A DNA stretch of 8,026 bases from an uncultured Anaerolineaceae bacterium (GCA_937890875.1 CALAEB010000464.1:1-8026); one strand, 5' to 3'; counted from the first letter of the stretch, positions 1 through 6,145 are shown. Notes: generated from the letters alone by a model not told the origin. Numbers and translations: made by a program.

Positions 1-95
1 GTGAACGATAACGCGGTTTCGGTGGGAACGCCGGTCGCTTTGACTTTCGCCCCTGCAACAACCGGCGTTCCCACCGAAACCGCGTTATCGTTCAC
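1..95. repeat. Perfect 35-bp inverted repeat (foldback) at the window edge
   Basis: Bases 1-35 and 61-95 are exact reverse complements, separated by 25 bases. The right arm encodes normal L21 (VNDNAVSVGTP). The left arm, read in the L21 frame, destroys the expected protein. The repeat reaches base 1, so it may be longer outside the window. A foldback that interrupts an essential conserved gene exactly at the sequence end is typical of a chimeric read or a misassembled contig end. A genuine duplication-inversion is the less likely alternative. Confidence 0.9.
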
Positions 96-221
96 CAGTA
101 AAAGCACCTGATCCAGTGAAATTTCCTGGCCGGCTTCCGCTTCCAAACGATCCACCACGATACTGGAACCCTCAACGGCTTTATATTGCTTTCCGCCGCT
201 TTCAATGATAGCGTACTTCAT
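1..221 (-). CDS. rplU: 50S ribosomal protein L21, N-terminal part (runs off the left edge)
   Basis: L21 is a primary 23S rRNA-binding protein of the large ribosomal subunit. The reading starts at the ATG at 221 and opens MKYAIIESGGKQYK, the L21 signature; VGTPVVAGAKV at residues 50-60 is the second conserved block. A purine-rich ribosome site (GGAGA) lies about 6 bases upstream of the ATG. Residues 1 to about 62 look genuine. From residue 63-64 on, the protein reads GVPTETALSF, which is not L21-like, because bases 1-35 are an exact reverse complement of bases 61-95. The family is about 100 residues long, so the real C-terminal third is missing here. In most bacteria rpmA (L27) follows, which would lie off the left edge. 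The gene has its own promoter at 333-360 and a structured leader. The identity is secure; the last ten or so codons should not be trusted. Confidence 0.93.
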   Translation of the reverse strand, partial: MKYAIIESGGKQYKAVEGSSIVVDRLEAEAGQEISLDQVLLLVNDNAVSVGTPVVAGAKVKATGVPTETALSF

Positions 222-289
222 CTTTGATTCTCCAATCTTCACTTCGCCATAACCAGTGCGTCACCGCTCTGTTAAGGGGAAGTTGGCAT

Positions 290-322
290 AATAAAAACTG
301 ATCACAGGATATCTCCTGAATC
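290..322 (-). promoter_or_regulatory. Terminator-like leader hairpin ahead of rplU (candidate attenuator / L21 leader)
   Basis: Read on the minus strand, an imperfect stem (GAT, a small internal loop, CAGGA, loop GATA, TCCTG, then ATC) is followed by AGTTTTTATT, the form of an intrinsic terminator. It lies between the rplU promoter and the rplU start, within a leader of about 105 bases. Autoregulatory L21 leader RNAs are known ahead of rplU in Bacillota; I cannot match this one to that model by eye. The hairpin begins only a few bases after the expected transcription start, which is unusually close for a classical attenuator. Confidence 0.4.
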
Positions 323-332
323 AAGCCTCATA

Positions 333-360
333 ATTATACCGCAAGATCGATTCATGTCAA
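333..360 (-). promoter_or_regulatory. Consensus sigma-70/sigma-A promoter of rplU
   Basis: On the minus strand a perfect -35 box TTGACA (360-355) and a perfect -10 box TATAAT (338-333) are separated by 16 bases. Transcription should start near 326-328 and run about 105 bases to the rplU ATG at 221. The strength fits a ribosomal protein gene. Confidence 0.85.
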
Positions 361-437
361 ACGAGAACTTACCGGAAATCAGCGATTCAAAACGTGAAAA
401 GAAGGCGCTGTGGTTCTGTTATTTTTGTAATCCGCAG

Positions 438-791
438 TCATTCATCATGTGAGTTTTGAACGATAATTTCAGCCGCTGTTTGCTCATCGATCCGCCTGAT
501 CCGAAATATCACCGGCCGGATACCATCCGTACAGCAAAGGATCGATTCGCTATCCCGTTTATTCCACGGTTTGTTTGTCGCGCCCGCCGCGATCGCCGAA
601 ACACTCCGATAAATATCAATCCATGCCCAGGGGCACAGCCCATCCGGTTTTTCCGCCTCTCCTTCATACACATAGCGCTGACCGGCTTCATGAAAAGGGC
701 AGGGTCCGGCTTCGTTGCCATCCGTAAGATATTCCTCCGCCAGTGCCGCATCGTACAACACTTTTATCACCGTAATTTCTACGCTGCTCAT
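438..791 (-). CDS. TIGR04076-family conserved small protein
   Basis: A protein of 117 residues from the chosen start. The pattern CPFHEAGQRYVY, then GLCPWAWIDIYRSV, then SILCCTDGIRPVIFRI is what I remember of the TIGR04076 family, whose members are short, cysteine-containing, of unknown function and usually cytoplasmic. The conserved cysteines sit in the CPF, LCPWAW and CCTDG motifs and could bind a metal or be redox-active, which is inference. There is no signal peptide or membrane segment. I chose the ATG at 791 (MSSVEITVIKVLY) rather than ATGs seven codons or fewer upstream, because GGAG lies 6 bases before it. It is transcribed towards rplU, but rplU has its own promoter. I see no clear terminator at 361-437. 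Confidence 0.75.
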   Translation of the reverse strand: MSSVEITVIKVLYDAALAEEYLTDGNEAGPCPFHEAGQRYVYEGEAEKPDGLCPWAWIDIYRSVSAIAAGATNKPWNKRDSESILCCTDGIRPVIFRIRRIDEQTAAEIIVQNSHDE

Positions 792-832
792 ATCACACTC
801 CATAAAAATCATTTTCAGACAAGATCCGGAAC

Positions 833-853
833 GTCAGGCACGTCCCGCCTGAC
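833..853. repeat. 7-bp stem-loop upstream of the TIGR04076-like gene
   Basis: GTCAGGC (833-839) and GCCTGAC (847-853) pair perfectly around a 7-base loop. There is no T-tract on either side, so it is not an intrinsic terminator. It would lie in the 5' leader of the gene starting at 791, about 40 bases before the start. Role unknown. Confidence 0.5.
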
Positions 854-897
854 CAGAAAATCGAAATGTAGACGAACCTTCGAATAAGGAGCGAAAA

Positions 898-941
898 TTT
901 GTTGTCCTTTTTTGCCCTCTGAGTAAAAAAAGGACAACAAA
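898..941. repeat. Perfect 16-bp inverted repeat (large hairpin)
   Basis: TTTGTTGTCCTTTTTT at 898-913 pairs exactly with 926-941 around a 12-base loop. On the minus strand it is followed by a short TTTT after three A's, so it may act as a weak second terminator behind the one at 990-1029. It could also be a structured leader of the gene at 438-791 or a protein-binding palindrome. The length and perfection are certain; the role is not. Confidence 0.7.
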
Positions 942-989
942 AAATCCTTTCCAGGTTTCGAAATGCTGCCATTTGACAAAACGCAGATG

Positions 990-1029
990 ACCGAAAAAAC
1001 AACTTCCCGCGATTTTATCGGCGGGAAGT
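990..1029 (-). terminator. Intrinsic terminator after the 93-residue hydrophobic protein gene
   Basis: On the minus strand ACTTCCCGC pairs with GCGGGAAGT (1021-1029 with 1002-1010) over 9 bp. It may be extended by GAT/ATC across a bulge, and a T-rich tail TTGTTTTTT follows. It lies about 85 bases beyond the stop codon at 1115 and should end that transcript before the TIGR04076-like gene. On the plus strand no T-tract follows, so the direction is clear. Confidence 0.75.
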
Positions 1030-1114
1030 AGCAACATCAAACAGAAAAAAAACTGCACCGGACCCGGAAAGATCGTTCACAGTCAAATCCGGGACGGATG
1101 CGGATAAAAAAGCG

Positions 1115-1396
1115 TCAGGCCTTTTTCGCCAAAGCCTGTTTGATCAGGCCGACCACTACGGTCAGCACACCGCCGCCAGCCGCATTCACACCAACGCTGG
1201 CTAAAATCGACGTAATACTGCTGAGGTCGGTGCCCGCACCGAGCTTTCCGGTCGCCAGACTGGTAATCACAGCGCCGATGATCCCGACAATCGTATTCCC
1301 GAGCGGGCCAACGTTCACCTGTTTGATAAGTCCGCCAAGAATGTTGCCACCTTCGGCGCCACTGACCAACTGAATAAGCAAACTTACAATATCCAT
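1115..1396 (-). CDS. Small glycine-rich hydrophobic protein, uncharacterised
   Basis: A 93-residue protein beginning MDIVSLLIQLVSGAEGGNILGG. AGGAGG lies 5 bases upstream of the ATG, which strongly supports both the gene and the start. Two hydrophobic stretches are visible, about residues 33-50 (NTIVGIIGAVITSLATG) and 66-90 (ASVGVNAAGGGVLTVVVGL). Both are rich in Gly, Ala and Val, with small-residue spacing that could allow close helix packing. The C-terminus is basic (KQALAKKA). It lacks a cleavable signal, cysteines and recognisable catalytic motifs. I remember similar short Gly-rich conserved hypothetical proteins in bacteria but cannot name a family. Membrane association is likely; a pore-forming or bacteriocin-like peptide is possible but unproven. 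It is a single-gene unit with its own leader and a terminator at 990-1029. Confidence 0.8.
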   Translation of the reverse strand: MDIVSLLIQLVSGAEGGNILGGLIKQVNVGPLGNTIVGIIGAVITSLATGKLGAGTDLSSITSILASVGVNAAGGGVLTVVVGLIKQALAKKA

Positions 1397-1428
1397 GAAT
1401 CCCTCCTATTATAAAATAAGTCTGATTT

Positions 1429-1460
1429 GCACAGCCTTTCGTCTCTGCCAAAGACTGTGC
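1429..1460. repeat. Leader hairpin upstream of the 93-residue protein gene
   Basis: GCACAG (1429-1434) pairs with CTGTGC (1455-1460). After one mismatch, CTTT pairs with AAAG, around a 10-base loop. It lies 33 to 64 bases before the ATG at 1396, just ahead of the ribosome site, so it would be in the mRNA leader. No T-tract follows on either strand. Confidence 0.5.
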
Positions 1461-1479
1461 CCGCAACCAATGTTTACAC

Positions 1480-1500
1480 AAAAAATGCTGTCACAACAGC
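1480..1500 (-). terminator. Short terminator-like hairpin with T-tract
   Basis: On the minus strand GCTGT, loop TGTG, ACAGC is followed by ATTTTTTG. The stem is only 5 bp, so termination may be weak. It lies between the ABC permease and the 93-residue protein gene, just downstream of a TATAAT-like box at 1510-1515. It could trim read-through from the ABC operon. Confidence 0.35.
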
Positions 1501-1509
1501 TTAAATCTA

Positions 1510-1515
1510 ATTATA
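1510..1515 (-). promoter_or_regulatory. Candidate -10 box for the 93-residue protein gene
   Basis: The minus strand reads TATAAT at 1515-1510, about 115 bases upstream of the ATG at 1396. No good -35 box lies 16-18 bases further up (TGTTTT-like only), so this is a weak call. The short hairpin at 1487-1500 would begin right at the expected start of transcription. Confidence 0.3.
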
Positions 1516-1654
1516 CAGATATTTCCTCAAAAAAAACATACAACATTGTAAAAAATAGTGATTTGAAAGGTGAATATCCCTTCCATATAAATCGAAAATT
1601 CTATCGCTCGCCCCAAAATTCATACCGCCGGGCTTACCGTGGCAGAAATCACTG

Positions 1655-1700
1655 AGAATAAAAAAACACAGGCTCAGTTTTGCTTTCTTGAAACTCTGAG
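1655..1700 (-). terminator. Possible terminator overlapping the end of the ABC permease gene
   Basis: On the minus strand CTCAG (1700-1696) can pair with CTGAG (1677-1673), with a TTT/AAA inner helix. CCTGTG and then a run of seven T follow. The stem includes the last codons and the stop of the permease. The gap between stem and T-run makes it imperfect, but the position fits the end of the exporter operon. Confidence 0.35.
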
Positions 1701-2508
1701 GAGCGAAAGCAGATAAAACAGAATTCCGGCCCCGGCAATGACCAGCAGGCTGACCACCGGCGACAGAATCGTGTTCCCGAACTGAAACTTCACGCCCATC
1801 AGCAATTCAAAATCCTGGATAACATCCGCCGGCGCACCGGCAAAAGAACGCGTGATCGGATCCGCCATCATCACCTGCCGCAGCAGGAGCGCCGAATGCG
1901 AAACCGGGAACACTTTGATCACATACTGAACCGATTCCGTCAGCTGTCCAACCGGAAGGTAAATCCCGGTCAGAAACCCGATCAACGTCCCCAGAATGGT
2001 GCTGGCGGTTGAAGAAACTCACCAAAAAGAAAACCAATGAAGTGTTCATAAACGTGGAAAGGATGATCAGACCAAGCACCTTCAGCATCTGAACCGGCCG
2101 CAACAGTTCACCGCCATAAGCCACGATATAAATCTCGGCCAGGACCAACGCGAGAATCGTCATGATGACACCGATCACAAACGCGCTGATGATATATCCG
2201 CCGGTAATGCTGCTCTTTTTTAACGGGGAAGAAATGAAATCCTTGTTAATTTTCCTGGTCTTGTCCTCCACCATGATCCCGAAAGCACCCATGGTCGTCG
2301 TCATCGATGTGATCGCCAGCAGCCCGGACATAATCCAACTGTCCATTAAAAACCGCACGCCCGGAACATCCGCTAAATTACTGGTCCAAACATCGCCGAG
2401 AAACAACACATAAAGGCCGATGATGATAAAAACGGCCAGCAGTGAAAAGAACACGGAAGTCCTGTCCCGGAAAAACAATTTCAAATTTCGCTTTGCAAAG
2501 CTGATCAT
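1674..2508 (-). pseudogene. ABC-2 type transporter permease, reading frame broken near 2010
   Basis: The permease half of an ABC exporter of the drug/antibiotic-export type. The N-terminal frame (ATG at 2508) gives 166 good residues: an amphipathic start, membrane segments at about 18-37, 56-79, 103-130 and 143-166, and the cytoplasmic loop EDKTRKINKDFISSPLKKSSI typical of the family. After VSFF the frame turns to nonsense. The family sequence resumes one base out of frame as TASTILGTLIGFLTGIYLPVG and continues for about 111 residues to the stop at 1674, including FPVSHSALLLRQVMM and a last helix near the C-terminus. The family normally has several residues between the two blocks, so a small deletion that is not a multiple of three is likelier than a single-base slip. 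The start overlaps the ATPase stop (ATGA), so translation is coupled. It is either a recent pseudogene or a sequencing or assembly error. Confidence 0.8.
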
Positions 2509-3419
2509 TCCCGGATCTCCTTTCCCGTGATCGCGATAAACGCATCGTCCATCGTCCCGTTAACCACTTCAAAGCCGGAAATATACTCCCGATATTTTTC
2601 CAAAACCGGCAGCGCATCCATTGTCGTCGGGATCTGCAGAATGATGCGATCCGCCGCCCGGCTGTACTCCCTGCCGTCTCCGTCCAAAACCTTCGCGACC
2701 TTTTCGATATCCCTGGAGACGAGAGAAAGCTTATCCGTCGCATACGTCTCCTTCAATTCGGACGGCGTGCCTTTTGCCGCGATTTCTCCGTCATCAATCA
2801 CGATCACGTAATCCGCTCCGGCCGCCTCTTCCATATAATGGGTGGTCAGAAACACGGTCATCTGCGTCTTTTTCTGCAGATTGAGAATCGTCTTCCACAC
2901 GTTTTTGCGTGTCTGTGGATCAAGCCCGGTTGTCGGCTCGTCCAGAAACAGGATTTTCGGTGTGTGGATCAATGCGCGCGCAATATCGCAGCGGCGGCGC
3001 TGTCCGCCGGAGAGCATGCCATAAGGCCGTTTCAGGATATCCTGAATCCCGGTTGCCTCAACCGCAGCATCCATTGCAGCCGTCAGCTGTGCTCCCTTTA
3101 GCCCGTAAAAACCGCCGCGCAGCCTCAGGTTTTCCTCCACCGTCAGCAGCGAATCCAGCAGGCCATCCTGAAAGACAACGCCGATGATCGAACGGATCGC
3201 ATCGTCATCTTTCCCCAGCACGTGCCCATCCACCACCACACTGCCTGCGTCCTGGCGAAGAAATGTGCAGATAATATCAATCGTGGTCGACTTTCCCGCG
3301 CCGTTCGGGCCGAGAAACGCAAACAATTTTCCGGCCTCCACATAAAAATCGATTCCCTTTACCGCCTGGACATCCCCGTAAGACTTCCGGAGTCCGTTTA
3401 CTTCAATAATTTTATTCAA
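2505..3419 (-). CDS. ABC exporter ATP-binding protein (drug/antibiotic resistance type)
   Basis: A cytoplasmic ATPase of 304 residues that would power the ABC-2 permease encoded next to it. All nucleotide-binding motifs are intact: Walker A GPNGAGKST (37-45), Q-loop Q84, signature LSGGQ (136-140), Walker B ILFLDE (156-161), D-loop GLDP (165-168) and H-loop H194. The C-terminal tail (about 225-304), ending GTMDDAFIAITGKEIRE, matches the extension seen after the ATPase domain in daunorubicin-resistance-like exporters. The start is TTG at 3419, with GGAGG 6 bases upstream and no better ATG; the protein then begins MNKIIEVNGLRKSYG. The stop overlaps the permease start by 4 bases. The substrate cannot be read from the sequence: a drug, lipid or peptide are all possible. 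An inverted repeat at 3472-3512 lies about 50 bases upstream. Confidence 0.95.
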   Translation of the reverse strand: MNKIIEVNGLRKSYGDVQAVKGIDFYVEAGKLFAFLGPNGAGKSTTIDIICTFLRQDAGSVVVDGHVLGKDDDAIRSIIGVVFQDGLLDSLLTVEENLRLRGGFYGLKGAQLTAAMDAAVEATGIQDILKRPYGMLSGGQRRRCDIARALIHTPKILFLDEPTTGLDPQTRKNVWKTILNLQKKTQMTVFLTTHYMEEAAGADYVIVIDDGEIAAKGTPSELKETYATDKLSLVSRDIEKVAKVLDGDGREYSRAADRIILQIPTTMDALPVLEKYREYISGFEVVNGTMDDAFIAITGKEIRE

Positions 3420-3471
3420 AGAGATCCTCCTGCGGAACGACGTTTTTTGTCAAGCGTCTTCCGTTGAAATC

Positions 3472-3512
3472 CAGCAATTCGAATGGGCTCTCCCCCTTCG
3501 TTCGAATTGCTG
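3472..3512. repeat. 12-bp inverted repeat with TTCGAA core upstream of the ABC operon
   Basis: CAGCAATTCGAA (3472-3483) is an exact reverse complement of 3501-3512, with a 17-base spacer. No T-tract follows on either strand, so it is not an intrinsic terminator. It lies between the end of the membrane protein gene (3544) and the ATPase start (3419). A close relative of this element lies at 4327-4364. A shared regulator-binding site or a small repeated hairpin element are both possible. Confidence 0.7.
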
Positions 3513-3543
3513 CGTTAAATTGATTTGAAATGATGCCCTGTGG

Positions 3544-4251
3544 TCAAAACGCGTTCCACAGAAAAATAAAAACAAAAACACAGCCCCAGGCGTTGCCGGT
3601 ATATTCTTTCACGATCAACATCCCGTATATGATCAAAAAAACGGTCGCCGTCTCGATAAAATCCGCCGGCGTCACGCCGATCACGCCATGAATCAGGATG
3701 CAAATAACCGCGCAGAGAATCGCTCCCCAATTCAGGAACCGATTCCTGACCGGATACCGTTTGTTCACAATCTCACTGATCACTGCGTAGTTATACCCCT
3801 CAAAAAAGCCCCAGGCGGCAACCGTAATCAGCATTCCGGTCAACTTTACCGGAAATGGTCCGGCCAGCACTTCGTTCGTCGTCCAAACGAACTGAAACGG
3901 GAAATATCCCTTCAGCCGGCCAGCGGCAAACAGAAAAGCAAGATGCGGCAGAAACATAAGCGCGGACAAGATGATCGAACGCAGCGCGCCTTCCCGCCGC
4001 AGTCCGTACGAGAAAAGTTCCTCTTTGCGCAGCAGTGACACAATCGTAATGCCCAGCCCGGCAATGCCGAACTGCATGCAAGCCATGCCGGCGGTGCGAA
4101 GCAGGACCGGAAGGTTCCGGTCACGTGCAAAGGACGTAAACACAGGCTGAAATGCCAGATAAACGGCCAGCACAGCCAATGTGACGACTGCAATGACCGT
4201 CAGATCAGTCTCAGCCCGTTTTTCCCGGAGGGTCAGCTCATTTTTTGCCAT
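3544..4251 (-). CDS. Multi-pass membrane protein, possibly a degenerate CPBP/CAAX-protease-like protein
   Basis: A protein of 235 residues from the chosen ATG at 4251 (MAKNELTLREKRAETDL), which has GGAG 9 bases upstream; an ATG at 4290 would add 13 residues but lacks a ribosome site. About six to seven hydrophobic segments are visible: roughly 18-40, 51-73, 92-110, 137-150, 173-192, 201-214 and 221-235. The pattern AWGFFEGYNYAVISEIVNKRYP, then LIHGVIG, then GNAWGCVFVFIFLWNAF is laid out like CPBP intramembrane proteases. However, the paired glutamates with the downstream arginine (EExxxR) and the last catalytic histidine are absent, so protease activity is doubtful. I recall similar uncharacterised membrane proteins but no named family. 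It lies 124 bases upstream of the exporter ATPase on the same strand, which suggests an envelope or self-protection link. The C-terminus ends within a hydrophobic segment. Confidence 0.75.
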   Translation of the reverse strand: MAKNELTLREKRAETDLTVIAVVTLAVLAVYLAFQPVFTSFARDRNLPVLLRTAGMACMQFGIAGLGITIVSLLRKEELFSYGLRREGALRSIILSALMFLPHLAFLFAAGRLKGYFPFQFVWTTNEVLAGPFPVKLTGMLITVAAWGFFEGYNYAVISEIVNKRYPVRNRFLNWGAILCAVICILIHGVIGVTPADFIETATVFLIIYGMLIVKEYTGNAWGCVFVFIFLWNAF

Positions 4252-4326
4252 ACCAGTCGACTCCATTTTCCAGTGCCACTGCCTTATCATGCAACAATGC
4301 GAACGATTGAAATCTTATTTGAATGA

Positions 4327-4364
4327 CAGCGATTCGAAAGGTCTATATAAATTTCGAATTACTG
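4327..4364. repeat. Imperfect TTCGAA inverted repeat upstream of the CPBP-like gene
   Basis: CAGCGATTCGAA (4327-4338) and TTCGAATTACTG (4353-4364) pair at 10 of 12 positions plus one G-T wobble, with a 14-base spacer. Each arm differs by a single base from the matching arm of the repeat at 3472-3512. The unit is flanked by TTGAATGA on both sides (4319-4326 and 4366-4373). On the minus strand the spacer contains TATATA, which could be part of a promoter. It lies about 76 bases upstream of the start at 4251. Confidence 0.6.
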
Positions 4365-4373
4365 ATTGAATGA

Positions 4374-4571
4374 AAAAGAGAAGCATGCGATTCCTGGCTC
4401 CATATTTTCGCATGACGCATTATATACAGACACACCGATAATTCTTTTCAAAATTCAAACGGTGGATCCGGTTTTTATCATTCGCTGTGTTGTCATTCTC
4501 TATACGGATATTTGCCTTAAAAGTCGCTCCATTTCAGGACAGACACTTCCGCTTCATTCGAGAGGAATCGT
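4374..4571. other. Intergenic stretch without a supported gene
   Basis: AT-rich DNA between the two membrane protein genes. A minus-strand TATAAT at 4424-4419 could be a -10 box for the gene starting at 4251, but it lacks a good -35 and would leave a leader of about 170 bases. No convincing terminator for the gene ending at 4572 is visible, so the two membrane genes may be partly co-transcribed. A 72-codon plus-strand frame here has no ribosome site and no familiar sequence. Confidence 0.4.
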
Positions 4572-5363
4572 TTATTCTGAATGACCGGTTTTCCTAGATT
4601 GGACCAGCCCGAAGAAAGATAAAACGACCAGCGGAAGGTGCAGCACGCCCATCCACCAGCTTTCCGGCTGCATACCGAACCAGATGGCCATATTAAGCAA
4701 ACCGAAAAGAAAACCGACAAAAGAGATCACGGAGATCGTCGGCAGATGAACTTCCTTTTGAAAAAGGAGCAAAACGCCCAGGATGACCGGCGTGATCATG
4801 CAATACGTGACGCCCGCCTCATTGGTCAGGACCACCGCCGTGAAAGACGGCCGGATCTGTCCCTCAGGATTAATAGCATACGGCATCAGGAACGCCAGCG
4901 CCATCGGAAGGATTACCCACAGTCGTCCGCGATTCAGATTTTCATGGTAAATGCGGGTTTTGCCGCCGATCAGGTCGATCAGGCAAAAGACCGCGACAAT
5001 CAGAATCACCAGCGTGTTGCCCACGATCCAGACAAAACCATTGTCATCCGTAACGCCCATATTCTGGAACAGCCCAACCACCAGCAGAATGAACGCATAG
5101 TAGCCGAGGACCGGCCTGGCTGTGTCCTGTCCGCGATGGGTCAGGAATGGCAGGACGGCTGCCGCCAAAAAGAGCAGTTTTGCGAGTGGTAAAACCCATG
5201 CAAACGCGGTTACGAGCGGGCGGGAAAGAACCGTGCTGATGACATCCGCAGTTTCGGCATAGTCATACGGTTTTTGCGTGTATAGCGGGATAAACAGCAG
5301 AAAGGCCAGGAGAATTTTGAACCAGACCCGGTTGATAAGTGATCTCTTTGTATGTTTTTCCAT
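4572..5363 (-). CDS. Eight-helix integral membrane protein, uncharacterised
   Basis: A protein of 263 residues from the ATG at 5363. The in-frame ATG one codon upstream (5366) is only 1 base from GGAGG, whereas the second ATG has workable spacing, so I prefer it. Eight hydrophobic segments are clear, at about 14-29, 51-75, 87-102, 111-131, 149-165, 185-202, 209-230 and 237-256 (numbered from the first Met). Short charged loops (for example KTRIYHENLNRGR) separate them, and a basic N-terminal tail (EKHTKRSLINR) suggests a cytoplasmic N-terminus. No transporter, protease or kinase motif is visible, and I do not recognise the family. It is the first gene of the minus-strand run that leads into the second membrane protein and the ABC exporter. 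Confidence 0.8.
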   Translation of the reverse strand: MEKHTKRSLINRVWFKILLAFLLFIPLYTQKPYDYAETADVISTVLSRPLVTAFAWVLPLAKLLFLAAAVLPFLTHRGQDTARPVLGYYAFILLVVGLFQNMGVTDDNGFVWIVGNTLVILIVAVFCLIDLIGGKTRIYHENLNRGRLWVILPMALAFLMPYAINPEGQIRPSFTAVVLTNEAGVTYCMITPVILGVLLLFQKEVHLPTISVISFVGFLFGLLNMAIWFGMQPESWWMGVLHLPLVVLSFFGLVQSRKTGHSE

Positions 5364-6114
5364 CATTCCTCCATCCAGTATACGGCAACAATTCTTCTTT
5401 TCCGGATCAGCCGTTCGAAATTCCCAAAATTCTTTTGAATAAAACGGACAAAGTATTTTTCCATATTTTGCGAAGTGCCGGTCTCTATCACCGGATTCAC
5501 AATTCCGATGTATTTAAAGCGTTCTCCAGTCCGCTAAACGGTCATCCTCCTTGCTGTTATAAAATGATTGTATAGTCAAACTGTAAAAACCTGGTAATAT
5601 TCTATGTAGTTTCAGGTAAAGTTAAGCGGACGCTATAAGATTTGTCCGATCGTGAGACGCGGACGATGCACACACATTGTCTTTTGGGCAAACAAATGAT
5701 TTCATTCCGTACATTTAATAAGAAAAATGGACATTCATAATCCATTCCGTGAAAGTCAGCACCAATCATTTACCTGTGATAGAATAATTCAAACAAAATA
5801 TAAGTGAGTTTTATTTTTCGGTTAAACAGGAAAGCGGAAGACAAAAAAGTATCAGGATGATTTTTCCTCCGAGTTTTTTACTTATTGATATAGGGCAAAT
5901 TAAAACCCGGAAAGCATATTTATAAGCTACAACATACGCTCTGTTCTATCGCATGTTGTTTGTCAGACAATCCGCAAATGAAAAACAAAAACCTGCCGAA
6001 AAAATTAACTTCGATTGAAAAAGCAATATGATTTGCTGAGAAAAAAATTGATTTGCCTTGAAAAAAAAATGGAATTCAGGCTACTATTCAAAAAAGCAGT
6101 GGCATTTGGTTTAT

Positions 6115-6145
6115 GTCATAGGGGCGGAGCCTGCCCAAATATGAC
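6115..6145. repeat. Stem-loop with AT outer and GC inner helix
   Basis: GTCATA (6115-6120) pairs with TATGAC (6140-6145), and inside it GGGC (6122-6125) pairs with GCCC (6133-6136). There is no T-tract on either side. It stands out in AT-rich DNA and could be part of a small RNA, but nothing else supports that. Confidence 0.4.

Noticed and set aside
456..887. 143-codon plus-strand frame opposite the TIGR04076-like gene
   Set aside because: It is an antisense shadow: no ribosome site, and an Arg/Pro-rich composition unlike a real protein.
2000..2015. Programmed ribosomal frameshift in the permease
   Set aside because: No slippery heptamer is seen, and conserved residues seem to be missing at the join, which points to a deletion rather than recoding.
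4366..4584. 72-codon plus-strand frame between the membrane genes
   Set aside because: No ribosome site, no coding-like codon use and no familiar sequence; it also overlaps the end of the minus-strand gene.
4638..5192. 184-codon plus-strand frame
   Set aside because: It lies wholly antisense to the eight-helix membrane protein and has a His/Gln/Arg-rich shadow composition.
5339..5575. 78-codon plus-strand frame
   Set aside because: No ribosome site, and it overlaps the start of the membrane protein gene on the other strand.
5626..5665. GCGGACG occurring twice with GTCCG between
   Set aside because: Seven-base repeats of this kind occur by chance; no gene or promoter nearby gives them a role.
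6020..6070. Near-direct repeat GATTTGC followed by A-runs
   Set aside because: Two short copies in low-complexity A-rich DNA, with no regular spacing or spacers, so neither a CRISPR nor an iteron array.
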